NCBI RefSeq assembly: GCF_004799515.1
Contig: NZ_SSMX01000023.1
Span: 1-52,616 of the forward strand
Direction of reading: 5' to 3'
DNA length: 52,616 nucleotides
DNA from: Phenylobacterium sp.
GTDB lineage: Bacteria > Pseudomonadota > Alphaproteobacteria > Caulobacterales > Caulobacteraceae
Positions 7,910 to 16,211 of this stretch are shown piece by piece; the stretch's first letter is position 1; every line of letters begins with the position of its first letter. The translations under genes and the position numbers were made by a program. The notes beneath the pieces were generated by a model. It was not told the DNA's origin. It saw only the letters and a program-made list of their open reading frames with translations, and did not search any database.

Positions 7910-8800
7910 TCAGGCGATGGCCACGGTCCGGTGCTGGCGGGCCCAGCGCAGTTGCGCCCCCAGGCCGCCGAAGCCGACCAGCATCAGGGCCCAGGCCGCG
8001 GGTTCAGGAACGCCGCCGCCCGTGTTGGTTCCCTCGGCCGCCTTGTAGAGCCCCTCGACCTGGTCCCCGGTCAGTTGGGTGTCGAAGAGCGCGACCCCGC
8101 CCAGGCTGCCGTCGAATTCCCGGTTGCCGAACGCATTGCTCTGGCCGACGTAGAAGGGTTCGTTCTCCGCACCATGGCCCCCCGGACCGCCCGTGCCGGC
8201 GAGCACGCCGTCGACGTAGAGGTCGGTCGTCCCGGTGTCGCTGAACGTGCCGACCACGAAGATCCACTGGTTCAGGCTGCTGGAGTCGAAGTCGGTGGCG
8301 GCGCCCACGTAGCCGCCGCCATTGGTGTAGAAGCGGAGCTGGTTGTCGCTGTTGTCGATCTGCAGATCGAGGTCGTCGCCGCCTTGCGATTCCCCCGCGA
8401 TCGAGAAGATCCGACCGGCCGTGCTGGGCAGCGAGGCGAGGTTGATCCAGGCGGCCACCGTGCCGGTGCTGGAAACCCCGCCCTGGAGCGGATTGGCCCC
8501 GCCGGCGGTGGCGTAGGACCCGGTGTTCGGCGTGTTCGGCAGCACCAGGGAGGATTGGTTCGGATCGGTTCCGAAGCCGGTCCCCGCGCCGCCGATCGAG
8601 GCCGACCCCTGCAGGGTCCCAGTGTGGCCGTTGGCCACGTCATTGGCCTGGCTGGCCTGGGTGAAGGGATAGTATCCGAGCAGGCCAGCGGTGTTCTCCA
8701 CCGCCGTGTCATAGGCGGTTTGCGCCGCCGCCTGTCCCGCCATGCCAGCCCCCGCCAGCAAAGCCGCGGCCGCGCTGGCGGCCAAGAATTCGCGCTTCAT
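7910..8800 (-). CDS. PEP-CTERM protein with LamG-like domain
   Basis: A 296-aa exported protein. Signal peptide MKREFLAASAAAALLAGAGM and onward, then a LamG/concanavalin-like jelly roll (YYPFTQASQANDVANGHTGTLQG; VAAWINLASLPS; DLYVDGVLAGT; REFDGSLGGVALFDTQLT), a fold that often binds glycans. The C-terminus is a PEPxxWA sorting signal (VPEPAAWALMLVGFGGLGAQL) ending in basic residues. Start at 8800 chosen because the signal peptide begins there; the frame runs on to 8887 without one. Convergent with the PEP-CTERM gene at 7055, and the sorting signals of the two share ALMLVGFGGLGA, suggesting one processing enzyme for both. Confidence 0.9.
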   Translation of the reverse strand: MKREFLAASAAAALLAGAGMAGQAAAQTAYDTAVENTAGLLGYYPFTQASQANDVANGHTGTLQGSASIGGAGTGFGTDPNQSSLVLPNTPNTGSYATAGGANPLQGGVSSTGTVAAWINLASLPSTAGRIFSIAGESQGGDDLDLQIDNSDNQLRFYTNGGGYVGAATDFDSSSLNQWIFVVGTFSDTGTTDLYVDGVLAGTGGPGGHGAENEPFYVGQSNAFGNREFDGSLGGVALFDTQLTGDQVEGLYKAAEGTNTGGGVPEPAAWALMLVGFGGLGAQLRWARQHRTVAIA

Positions 8801-8956
8801 CACATGTTCTCCAACGGTCAATCGGGTTAGAATTGCCGTTGGTGATTTGTGTGAACGATCCCCGTCCGGTCCATAATGCATCCGCACTAATCGACCGCCG
8901 TTAGGGACTTAAATGACGGAATCTGCGTACAAATTCGCCTTATAGGGGAATCGCCC

Positions 8957-9604
8957 TCAGGCCTCGGCGGACAAGGCCTGCGCGACGCCGGTGGCGACCA
9001 GCGCCTGACCGGCGAAATAGAGGCCCCAGACCGCGAAGCCCACCCAGGCCTGGCCGGCCAACGGCCCCATGCGCGCGAAGATCAGCTCGTCGGAGACCAG
9101 GAAGATGAAGGCGCCCAGCGCCACCTGGCGCGGAAAGCGGCTGAGGCCCGCGCAGGCCGCCGCCAGCGCTCCGCCGCAGGCGTAGACCGCGATCCCCGGC
9201 GCGGCGGCGCGGTCGGTCGGCAGGACGAAGGCCGCCCAGACGGCCACCGCCGTCAGCAACGCCGCGAAGCCCCAGCCCGCCGCGCCCAGGCCGGCCTGGC
9301 GGTTCTTCAGATAGAGGCCGATGGCGACCAGGTGCCCGGCCAGGAAAACCGCTCCGCCCACGGTCTGCCCGGCCGCCCCCAGGAGGACGTCGCCCGCCGC
9401 GCCCAGCGCCATCACCGCCGTCAGCAGCCAGCCGTCCAGGCTCCGCGCCCGAAGCGCGGCGTAGACCGCCAGGAAGCCGACGCCGGTTCCCTTCCAGGCC
9501 AGCGACGCCGCCGGCGTGAGCGGCAGGCTCCAGGAGGCGATGTAGCTCACCCCGCCCAGCACCGCCGCGGCGAGCGCCGCATTCGCCAAGGTCTCGCGAT
9601 CCAC
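8957..9604 (-). CDS. lysoplasmalogenase (YhhN/TMEM86 family)
   Basis: A 215-aa integral membrane protein with about eight hydrophobic helices. The family hydrolyses the vinyl-ether bond of lysoplasmalogens in eukaryotes; bacterial members are poorly characterised. Conserved-looking features are MALGAAGDVLL (family Asp near residue 77), GHLVAIGLYL and FIFLVSDELIFA (SD motif). I start at the GTG at 9602-9604, preceded by a GGGGGG tract; an ATG-free extension to 9691 is not hydrophobic. It is divergent from ald. Substrate is inferred from family only. Confidence 0.8.
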   Translation of the reverse strand: MDRETLANAALAAAVLGGVSYIASWSLPLTPAASLAWKGTGVGFLAVYAALRARSLDGWLLTAVMALGAAGDVLLGAAGQTVGGAVFLAGHLVAIGLYLKNRQAGLGAAGWGFAALLTAVAVWAAFVLPTDRAAAPGIAVYACGGALAAACAGLSRFPRQVALGAFIFLVSDELIFARMGPLAGQAWVGFAVWGLYFAGQALVATGVAQALSAEA

Positions 9605-9747
9605 GTAAAATCCCCCCAAGTCCCGACGAAGCCTAGAGGGCGTCGGCGGCTGGCCCAAGCGGGCGCCGGAAGCTTCGTGTTGACTCCGCAAGCCCCGCCC
9701 CTCAAACCACCGCCGTCCCGCAAAAACCCGCCCCGATGGAGGCTTTC

Positions 9748-10860
9748 ATGCGCGTTGGCGTGCCCCGCGAAATCAAGGCTGACGAATACCGCGTCGGCCT
9801 CACCCCGACCGCCGTGCGGGAATACGTCAGCCACGGCCACGAGGTGATCGTGGAAAAAGGCGCGGGCGCGGGCGCCGGCTACCCCGATGAGGCCTACACC
9901 CGGGCGGGCGCCAAGATTGTCCCCGACGCGGACGCGGTGTTCTCCGGCGCCCAGCTGATCGTTAAGGTGAAGGAGCCGCAGCCCGTCGAATGGGCGCGCC
10001 TGACCGAGAACCACATCCTCTTCACCTACCTGCACCTGGCGCCCGATCCGGCCCAGGCCGACGGCCTGCTGGCCTCCGGCTGTGCGGCCATCGCCTATGA
10101 GACGGTGACCGACGCGCAAGGCGGCTTGCCGCTGCTGGCGCCGATGTCCGAGGTCGCCGGCCGCATCGCGGTGTTCTCCGCCGGCGAGACCCTCCTGAAG
10201 CACAATGGCGGCATGGGCCTCCTGCTCTCCGGCGTGCCCGGCGTGCCGCCGGCGCGCATCGTGGTGCTGGGCGGCGGCGTGGTCGGCATGAACGCCGCGC
10301 GCATGGCCGCGGGCCTGGGCGCCGAGGTGGTGATCGTCGAGCGCTCGATCCCGCGCATGCGCGAGCTCGACAACATGTTCCAGGGCCGCATCCTCACCCG
10401 CTACTCCACCCAGGACGCGGTGGAGGAAGAGATCCTCAAGGCCGACGTGGTGGTGGGCGCGGTGCTGACCGCGGGCGCCAGCGCGCCCAAGATGATCCGC
10501 AAGGACGACCTGAAGCGGATGAAGCCGGGCTCGGTGCTGGTGGACGTCTCCATCGACCAGGGCGGCTGCTTCGAGACCTCCAGGCCCACGACCCACGCCA
10601 ACCCGACCTACACCGTCGACGGCGTCGTCCACTACTGCGTGGCCAACATGCCGGGCGCGGCCCCCCGCACCTCCTCCGAGGCCCTGGTGCACGCGACGCT
10701 GTCCTTCGGCCTGCAGCTGGCCGACAAGGGGCTGGACGCGCTGAAGACCAACAAGCACCTGGCCAAGGGCCTGAACGTGCTCAAGGGCCAGCTCACCCAC
10801 CCGGCCGTCGCCGAGGCCCTCGGCAAACCCTTCGTCGATCCCTACGGGGCGTGGAAATAG
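9748..10860 (+). CDS. ald: alanine dehydrogenase
   Basis: Converts L-alanine and NAD+ to pyruvate, ammonium and NADH in the cytosol. The 370-aa length fits the family (about 371). Visible: MRVGVPREIKADEYRVG start, the catalytic Lys in VKVKEPQPVEW, the TYLHLAPDP segment with catalytic His, the Rossmann motif VVLGGGVVGMNAARMAAGLGA (residues about 170-190), and SIDQGGCFETSRPTTH. The start at 9748 is preferred over 9736 because GGAGG at 9738-9742 then serves as the ribosome binding site. It is followed by an intergenic palindromic repeat. Confidence 0.96.
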   Translation: MRVGVPREIKADEYRVGLTPTAVREYVSHGHEVIVEKGAGAGAGYPDEAYTRAGAKIVPDADAVFSGAQLIVKVKEPQPVEWARLTENHILFTYLHLAPDPAQADGLLASGCAAIAYETVTDAQGGLPLLAPMSEVAGRIAVFSAGETLLKHNGGMGLLLSGVPGVPPARIVVLGGGVVGMNAARMAAGLGAEVVIVERSIPRMRELDNMFQGRILTRYSTQDAVEEEILKADVVVGAVLTAGASAPKMIRKDDLKRMKPGSVLVDVSIDQGGCFETSRPTTHANPTYTVDGVVHYCVANMPGAAPRTSSEALVHATLSFGLQLADKGLDALKTNKHLAKGLNVLKGQLTHPAVAEALGKPFVDPYGAWK

Positions 10861-10870
10861 CCAACCGCGG

Positions 10871-10985
10871 CCGTCATCCTCCGGTCAGCCGCAGGCTGAT
10901 CCGGGGGACCCAGGCTTAGATGCGGAATTGGGCGAGGCCGTCTAGGTCCCCCGGATCGCCTCTTCGGGCGACCGGAGGATGACGG
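10871..10985. repeat. composite palindromic intergenic repeat
   Basis: Two inverted arms (10871-10910 and 10945-10985) share ccgtcatcctccggtc and gatccgggggacc as reverse complements. Each arm also holds its own small hairpin, and these differ in sequence but conserve pairing (tcagcc/ggctga on the left, tcgcc/gggcga on the right). The element fills the gap between ald and the gene downstream of gapR and may serve as their shared terminator. It resembles REP/BIME-like elements. Confidence 0.8.
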
Positions 10986-10997
10986 AATCTGGGTTGG

Positions 10998-11306
10998 CTA
11001 CTCAGCCTTCCCCTTCCGCCGGAAGGGCCGCCGCTTCAGCTCCTTCTTCTCGCCCTTCGCCTTGGCCGCGATCTCCTTCAGCTTGACGGTCTGCAGGGCC
11101 GAGAGCGCCTGGCCGGGCGCGCCCTTTTCCGGGTCGCCGAAGGCGCGGCCGTAGGTCTTCAGCCGGTCGGTCACCGAGCCGATGAATTCACCCTCCCACT
11201 CGGAGAGCTTGACGCCAGCCCGGTCGGCCTGGCGCTGGGCGCGTTTCAGGGCGTTGAGGGCCGCGCGCTTGGCCGCCGCCTTCGGGTCTGGCGGCTTTCG
11301 GTTCAA
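10998..11306 (-). CDS. small basic protein coupled to gapR
   Basis: A 102-aa, strongly basic protein (C-terminal tail [18 protein letters not shown]) that I do not recognise. Its likely start is the TTG at 11304-11306, which overlaps the gapR stop by 4 nt (TTGA) and has GGGGAG upstream at a usable distance, so it is probably translated together with gapR. It has an Ala/Lys/Arg helix ([20 protein letters not shown]), a middle region ([26 protein letters not shown]) and a Lys-rich end. No signal peptide or membrane segment. Composition suggests nucleic-acid binding, which is inference only. Confidence 0.72.
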   Translation of the reverse strand: MNRKPPDPKAAAKRAALNALKRAQRQADRAGVKLSEWEGEFIGSVTDRLKTYGRAFGDPEKGAPGQALSALQTVKLKEIAAKAKGEKKELKRRPFRRKGKAE

Positions 11307-11572
11307 ATCTCCCCGATCGCCGAGAGGTAGAGGTCGAGGATGGCGTCCTCTTCCATCCGCTTGGCGCGGTCCTGTTTGCGGATGCGGACCACCTTGCGCA
11401 GGATCTTGACGTCGAAGCCGTTGCCCTTGGCCTCGGCGAAGACCTCCTTGATCTGCTCGGCCACCTCGGCCTTCTCGACCTCCAGCCGCTCGATGCGCTC
11501 GATGATGCTCTTGAGCTGGCCCTGGGCGGCCTGGTTCAGGACGTCGGGATGGGCGGAAGCGTCGTCGGCCAT
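11303..11572 (-). CDS. gapR: GapR nucleoid-associated protein (DUF2312)
   Basis: An 89-aa DNA-binding protein matching Caulobacter GapR closely as I recall it ([12 protein letters not shown]..., [53 protein letters not shown]). In Caulobacter GapR forms a dimer-of-dimers clamp that tracks overtwisted DNA ahead of replication and transcription and stimulates topoisomerases; it is essential or nearly so. The long N-terminal coiled coil and the basic [14 protein letters not shown] patch are visible. Start at MADD (11572); five more residues are possible upstream. A DnaA box lies 87 bp upstream, between gapR and folE. Confidence 0.96.
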   Translation of the reverse strand: MADDASAHPDVLNQAAQGQLKSIIERIERLEVEKAEVAEQIKEVFAEAKGNGFDVKILRKVVRIRKQDRAKRMEEDAILDLYLSAIGEI

Positions 11573-11658
11573 GGGAAGTCTCGTCACCGCAGGAAAGGGA
11601 AGTGCGCGCGACCCTATCGGCGCGCCCGGCCCCTGTCATGCTGGCCAAGTCCCTTGCC

Positions 11659-11667
11659 TGTGGATAA
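11659..11667 (-). promoter_or_regulatory. perfect DnaA box between gapR and folE
   Basis: The minus strand reads TTATCCACA, a perfect match to the strong DnaA box. It lies 87 bp upstream of the gapR start and 38 bp upstream of the folE start. I noticed no other exact copy in the window. Binding is inferred from sequence only. Confidence 0.55.
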
Positions 11668-11704
11668 GCCCTTGAGGTGAGGCGCAGCGACGCGGGAGAG
11701 CTTG

Positions 11705-12289
11705 ATGTCCGAGAAGAGCCGCCCGACCCAGGCCGACGCCGAGGCCGCCGTCCGCACCCTGATCGAATGGGCCGGCGACGATCCCGACCGCGAGGGCCTC
11801 TTGGAGACCCCGGCGCGGGTGGCGCGCGCCTACCGCGAGCTGTTCGCGGGCTACGAGGCCGATCCGCGCGACTACCTGGCCAAGACCTTCGAGGAGGTGG
11901 CCGGCTACGACGAGCTGGTGATCCTGAAGGACATCCCCGTGGTCAGCTTCTGCGAGCACCACATGCTGCCGTTCATCGGCCGCGCCCACGTGGGCTACCT
12001 GCCGGCCAGCCGGGTGGTGGGCATCTCCAAGCTGGCCCGCGTGGTGCGCGGCTTCGCGCGGCGCCTGCAGATCCAGGAGAAGCTCACCGCCCAGATCGCC
12101 GAGGCCATCCAGGACATCCTGAGCCCCAAGGGCGTGGGCGTTGTGATCATCTCCGAGCACAGCTGCATGACCATGCGCGGCGTCAACACGCCGGGCGCGC
12201 GGCTCACCACCAGCCATCTCCTGGGCGGCGTCCGCGACGACCCGCGCACCCGCCAGGAGTTCTTCGACCTGGTGCGCGGCGAGCACTAG
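11705..12289 (+). CDS. folE: GTP cyclohydrolase I
   Basis: First enzyme of tetrahydrofolate synthesis: GTP to 7,8-dihydroneopterin triphosphate plus formate; a toroidal decamer with catalytic zinc. The 194-aa product shows the family core: [19 protein letters not shown] (zinc Cys and His), [20 protein letters not shown], and [11 protein letters not shown] with the second zinc Cys and substrate residues. GGGAGAG precedes the ATG at 11705 (a TTG immediately before is a less likely start). It is divergent from gapR across 132 bp and followed by a palindromic repeat. Confidence 0.97.
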   Translation: MSEKSRPTQADAEAAVRTLIEWAGDDPDREGLLETPARVARAYRELFAGYEADPRDYLAKTFEEVAGYDELVILKDIPVVSFCEHHMLPFIGRAHVGYLPASRVVGISKLARVVRGFARRLQIQEKLTAQIAEAIQDILSPKGVGVVIISEHSCMTMRGVNTPGARLTTSHLLGGVRDDPRTRQEFFDLVRGEH

Positions 12290-12299
12290 AGTCCTAGTT

Positions 12300-12403
12300 G
12301 CTCCCCTCTTGGGGGAGCTGTCAGCGAGGCTGACTGAGGGGGTCCTCAACAATCCGGGGGCGACCCCCTCCGGCGCTTCGCGCCACCTCCCCCGAAGGGG
12401 AGG
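12300..12403. repeat. intergenic palindromic repeat, copy 1
   Basis: A roughly 104-bp element: a ctcccc...gggggag hairpin, then ctgtcagcgaggctgactga ending in a G-run, a variable loop, a C-run with a cgcttcgcg hairpin, and a cctcccc...ggggagg hairpin. The same order occurs in reverse orientation at 39520-39654, with the core differing at one position. It fills the gap between folE and the HAD gene. Confidence 0.85.
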
Positions 12404-12409
12404 CATTGA

Positions 12410-13036
12410 TCAGAGCAATCCCGCCGCCTCGAGCGGCGGCCGCAGCGCCGCGGGATCGGTGAAATGGAGCGTGTGGAAGCCTAGCTTCATGGCCGCGTCG
12501 ATGTTCGCCGCGCTGTCGTCGACGAACAGCGCCGCCTCAGGCTTAAAGCCGAAGCGCTCGCAGATGAGGCGGTAGATCGCCGGGTCCGGCTTCATCACGC
12601 CTTCGCGGCCGGAAACGACCCGTCCGTCCAGCAGGGCGAACGCCGGGCTCATGGCGAAGGTCTGGTCCTCCGTCTCATGGCTCATGTTGGTGAGGGCGTA
12701 CTGCTTCACGCCGCGCGCGTGCAGGGCGGCGATGGCGGTTTCGGTCTCAGGGATCGCGCCGCACAGCATCTCGTAGAAGCGGTGTTTCCACGCCCAGATG
12801 GCGTCGTGATGCTCCGGATGCTTCGCCGCCAGCGCAGCGCAGTTTTCGTCGAAGCTCAGGCCGCCGTCGGTGGGCCCATGCCAGGCCAGGGTGCAGACCT
12901 CGCCCAGGAACCGGTCGCGCTCGGCCGGATCGGGGAAGATCTTGGAATAGAGCGCGCGCGGATCCCAGCGCACGATGACGTTGCCGACGTCCCAGACCAC
13001 GATCTTTGGCCAAACGACCAGAGACGGCCGGGACAT
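12410..13036 (-). CDS. HAD family hydrolase
   Basis: A 208-aa haloacid-dehalogenase-like phosphatase (HAD-IA, YihX-like). Motif I VVWDVGNVIVRWD carries the nucleophile in the form DxGN seen in this subgroup, motif II is YALTNMS, motif III Lys is in REGVMKPDPAIY, and motif IV is FVDDSAANI. The helical cap lies at residues about 25-100. Substrate unknown; relatives dephosphorylate sugar phosphates or nucleotides. It ends beside the palindromic repeat that separates it from folE. Confidence 0.9.
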   Translation of the reverse strand: MSRPSLVVWPKIVVWDVGNVIVRWDPRALYSKIFPDPAERDRFLGEVCTLAWHGPTDGGLSFDENCAALAAKHPEHHDAIWAWKHRFYEMLCGAIPETETAIAALHARGVKQYALTNMSHETEDQTFAMSPAFALLDGRVVSGREGVMKPDPAIYRLICERFGFKPEAALFVDDSAANIDAAMKLGFHTLHFTDPAALRPPLEAAGLL

Positions 13037-13046
13037 CGGGCGTGCG

Positions 13047-13172
13047 TCAGCCCTGCTTGGCTTTGAAGCGCGGGTTGGTCTTGTTGATGATGTAGACCCG
13101 GCCCTTGCGGCGCACGAGCTTGCAGTCGCGGTGACGCGTCTTGAGCGACTTAAGCGAGCTTCTGACCTTCAT
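13047..13172 (-). CDS. rpmJ: 50S ribosomal protein L36
   Basis: A 41-aa gene. It encodes [20 protein letters not shown], then [21 protein letters not shown], which is the alphaproteobacterial L36 pattern. Only part of the usual zinc CCHC set is retained (one Cys and one His), as in the zinc-free paralogue type. L36 binds 23S rRNA in the large subunit. It stands alone rather than in the spc ribosomal operon, ending 11 bp from the HAD gene start. Confidence 0.95.
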   Translation of the reverse strand: MKVRSSLKSLKTRHRDCKLVRRKGRVYIINKTNPRFKAKQG

Positions 13173-13325
13173 CGGACTACTCGGGGACCTATCTCGGGCG
13201 CGGACGATGGCGTCCGGGGGTTTTCACAAGAGCGCGCGGATATACGGAAAGGCCCCGGCCAAGTCAATGTCGCAGGCAGCCAGTTCCGATTGAGGGATGA
13301 CTCGACGCCCGCTAGACTCCCGACG

Positions 13326-14759
13326 ATGCGGTTGCGTCATCTCTCGCTGATCCTGTTGGCCCTCGTGGCCGCCTGCGCGAGTCCCACGGCCAAGCCGCCC
13401 TTGCCGACCCGCCTGCCCACCGCGCCGCCGCCGGCGCGCCAGCCGGTCACGCCGCCCGAGGCCGCCCCGCCGGCGCCGTCGCAGGTCGGGCCGATCGCCC
13501 CGCCGGCGGTGTCCGGCGACATGGTCTTCGACGCCTGGGCCTCGTCCTTCTACGGCAAGGCGCTGAAGGCCGGCATCCCGCGTGAGGTGCTGGACCGCGA
13601 GATGGCCGGCCTGACCCCCGATCCGCGGGTCACCGCCCGCGACAGCCGCCAGCCCGAATTCTCCCAGCCGATCTCCACCTACGTCAAAGGCGCGGTGACG
13701 CCGGGGGCGGCGTCCACCGGCGAGCACGAGCGGGTCGAGGTGCCCCAGCTGCCGGATATCGAGCAGCGCTTCGGGGTTCCGCGCGAGATCCTGATCGCCA
13801 TCTGGGCGCGGGAGAGCGCGTTCGGGGCCATCCAGGGCGACTTCGACGTCATCCGCTCCATGGCCTCGCTGGCCGCCCAGGGCCGCCGCCGCGACTGGGC
13901 GGAGGGCGAGCTGATCGCGGCCTTGCGGATCATCGCCACCGGACAGGCGACCCGCGAACAGCTCAGGGGCTCGTGGGCCGGCGCCATGGGCCAGACCCAG
14001 TTCATCCCGTCGGCCTATCTCTCCACCGCCGTGGACGGCGACGGCGACGGGCGGCGCGACATCTGGAATTCGCCGGCCGATGCGCTGGCCTCGGCGGCCA
14101 ACCTCTTGGCCAAGGGCGGCTGGCATAGGGGCGAGAGCTGGGCGCGGGAGGTGACCGTGCCGGCCGATTTCGACTTCAGCCTGACCGAAGGGCCGAAGCT
14201 GTCGCCGGACGCCTGGACGGCGCTGGGCGTCCTGCGCGCCGACGGCCTGCCCTGGACCGACAATGACAAGGCCGTGGAGGCCCAGCTGATCGCCCCGGCA
14301 GGCGCGCAGGGGCCGCTCTTCCTCTTGTTTCCTAACCACTTCGTGATCCGCAAGTACAACAACTCGGTGGCCTATGCGCTGGCCGTGGGTCTGCTGGCCG
14401 ACCGGATCGCCGGCGCCGGGCCGCTGGTGACGCCCTGGCCGGCGGAGACGCCGTTGTCCCTGGCCGACCGGATGACCGCCCAGCGGGCGTTGCTGGCCCT
14501 GGGCTTCAGCCCCGGGACGCCGGACGGGATCGTGGGCGTCGGCACCCGCACGGCCTTGCGCGCCTTCCAGAAGGCCCACGGCCTGACGCCGGACGGCTAT
14601 CTGTCGCCGGGCATGGTGCAGCAGTTGAAGCTGGCGGCCGGCGGCGGCGATTCCGCGCTTCCGCCGCCTGCCGCGCCCGCATTTGAACCGCCGGCGGCCG
14701 CGCCCGCGCCCTTGCCAGCCTCCGCGGCGACGGCCGCCGCCGAGGCCCCGCCGACCTAG
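13326..14759 (+). CDS. lytic murein transglycosylase, MltB type, with PG-binding domain
   Basis: A 477-aa lipoprotein (lipobox VAAC near residue 17) that should cleave glycan strands with 1,6-anhydro product. After a Pro-rich linker (residues 20-60) comes the SLT_2 domain: FGVPREILIAIWARESAFG with the catalytic Glu, IRSMASLAAQGRRRDW, GSWAGAMGQTQFIPSAYL, and DGDGDGRRDIWNSPADALASAANLL. A C-terminal peptidoglycan_binding_1 domain (LADRMTAQRALLALGFSPG... RTALRAFQKAHGL, about 380-445) precedes an Ala/Pro tail. Start at 13326 fits the lipoprotein signal. Its stop interlocks with the MFS gene in CTAG. Confidence 0.93.
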   Translation: MRLRHLSLILLALVAACASPTAKPPLPTRLPTAPPPARQPVTPPEAAPPAPSQVGPIAPPAVSGDMVFDAWASSFYGKALKAGIPREVLDREMAGLTPDPRVTARDSRQPEFSQPISTYVKGAVTPGAASTGEHERVEVPQLPDIEQRFGVPREILIAIWARESAFGAIQGDFDVIRSMASLAAQGRRRDWAEGELIAALRIIATGQATREQLRGSWAGAMGQTQFIPSAYLSTAVDGDGDGRRDIWNSPADALASAANLLAKGGWHRGESWAREVTVPADFDFSLTEGPKLSPDAWTALGVLRADGLPWTDNDKAVEAQLIAPAGAQGPLFLLFPNHFVIRKYNNSVAYALAVGLLADRIAGAGPLVTPWPAETPLSLADRMTAQRALLALGFSPGTPDGIVGVGTRTALRAFQKAHGLTPDGYLSPGMVQQLKLAAGGGDSALPPPAAPAFEPPAAAPAPLPASAATAAAEAPPT

Positions 14760-16105
14760 GCGCCGCCCTCGTCGCTGCGCTCGATGGTGGCCATGGTGGC
14801 CTCCTCGCGGGTCACCGCCGCCGGGTCGGCGTTGCGCAGCGCCTTGGAGACGAAGGCGTAGACCAGGAGGCCCAGCATCAGGACCATGTTCAGGTAGAAG
14901 GGCGCGGAATGGTTGGCCCGGTAGAGGGCCATGAAGGCCGGCGCGAAGACCGCGTTGATGCCGTTGACCGCCGCGATGGCCCCGGCCACCCGCGCCTGGT
15001 CCTTCCAGCCGACCGCCAGCGAGGAGCCCGCCGTGAACCCTGGCCGGGCGAAGCCGAAGCCCATGCTGGCCAGGGCATAGCCCGCCACCACCGTGTGGTA
15101 GTCCGGCGCGATCGCCACCAGCAGGTTGCCGGCCGCGCCGCAGACCACGCCCCAGCGCAGCAGCTGCTTAGGCGTCATCTGGAACATGCGGATGATGCCC
15201 CACTGGGCCAGCAAACCCGCCAGGGCGCCGAAGGCCATGGCCGTGGCGATCTGCTCCTTGGCCGCCATGGGCGAGACGCCCAGCTTGTCGATCACCAGGA
15301 AGCCCAGGGTCTGCTGCTGGGCCGTCTGGCAGGTGGCGACCACGAAGCCGTAGAGGGCGAAGGGCATGATCCGCGGGTCGCGCCACAGGGGGCGCTGTTT
15401 CTCGAGCGTCAGCTCAGCTTCGTCCTCGGCTTCCTCCTCCGGCGTTTCGGTCCGCCCGCGGCTCTCCGGCAGGAAGCGCCAGACCACCACCAGCATCGCC
15501 GCGGCGATGGCGGCGAAGGTGAACAGCGGCCCGGCCAGGCCCACCACCGGATAGATGAAGTAGGGCGCGAGCCAGGGTCCGACGAGGGTGCCGATGCCGA
15601 TGGCGCCGGCCAGCATGGCCATCGACTGGGTGCGTTCCGCCCGCGGCGTGTGGTCGGCGATATAGGCCTGGTAGGCCGGGTTGGAGGCCGCCCCGAACAG
15701 GCCGAACAGCGAGCGGCCGAGCAGCAGGAAGACGAAGATCATCATCGGCGCGGCCATCTGGCGCAGGCCCGCCGAGACCACGCCGCCGCACAGCACCATC
15801 GACACCAGGAAGCCGGAGAGGCCGACCATCATCATCGGCTTGCGGCCATAGCGGTCCGAGGCCTTGGCCCAGAACGGCGAGGAGCAGGCCCACAGGACCG
15901 CCGACAGCGAGAAGATCGCCACCACCATCTCGTCGGGGATGGCCAGCGAGCGTCCGATCAGCGGCAGGACCGAGATCAGGCCGTTGTTGCCGATGGCCGT
16001 CGCCACCGACGACCAGAAGATGATCGCGAAGGCCCGTCTGGGCAGCGTGCCGCCGGGGGCGCCTTTGGGCGCGCCGTTGGCGGCGCTGGTCAGGGCGTTA
16101 GCCAT
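14756..16105 (-). CDS. MFS transporter
   Basis: A 449-aa major facilitator with about 12 membrane helices. Motif A between TM2 and TM3 is seen as AKASDRYGRKPMMMVG, and the first half resembles the DHA1/TetA drug-efflux group (ADHTPRAERTQSMAMLAG in the TM4-5 region). A charged cytoplasmic loop (ETPEEEAEDEAELTLEKQR) divides the two halves. Substrate not predictable. It is divergent from motA across about 106 bp. Confidence 0.88.
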   Translation of the reverse strand: MANALTSAANGAPKGAPGGTLPRRAFAIIFWSSVATAIGNNGLISVLPLIGRSLAIPDEMVVAIFSLSAVLWACSSPFWAKASDRYGRKPMMMVGLSGFLVSMVLCGGVVSAGLRQMAAPMMIFVFLLLGRSLFGLFGAASNPAYQAYIADHTPRAERTQSMAMLAGAIGIGTLVGPWLAPYFIYPVVGLAGPLFTFAAIAAAMLVVVWRFLPESRGRTETPEEEAEDEAELTLEKQRPLWRDPRIMPFALYGFVVATCQTAQQQTLGFLVIDKLGVSPMAAKEQIATAMAFGALAGLLAQWGIIRMFQMTPKQLLRWGVVCGAAGNLLVAIAPDYHTVVAGYALASMGFGFARPGFTAGSSLAVGWKDQARVAGAIAAVNGINAVFAPAFMALYRANHSAPFYLNMVLMLGLLVYAFVSKALRNADPAAVTREEATMATIERSDEGGA

Positions 16106-16211
16106 GGGTCCGGCTTATGCGCGAGTGCGCCGCAGCGCAAACCTCGCCCAGCACTCACGGCCCATTAAGCAATAACGGCGATGTTCCGGCTCGGCGTCGT
16201 GGGAGAATCCC

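Noticed and set aside
9547..10800. 417-codon minus-strand open frame opposite ald
   Set aside because: His/Gly/Arg-rich shadow of a clear alanine dehydrogenase gene, no motif of its own.
13224..14579. 451-codon minus-strand open frame opposite the MltB-like gene
   Set aside because: Arg/Gly/Asp-rich composition without domains; antisense shadow of a gene with clear motifs.
16160..16211. Possible CtrA box (TTAA-N7-TTAA) before motA
   Set aside because: Only the first half (TTAA in cattaagcaataacgg) is present; the second half does not match.
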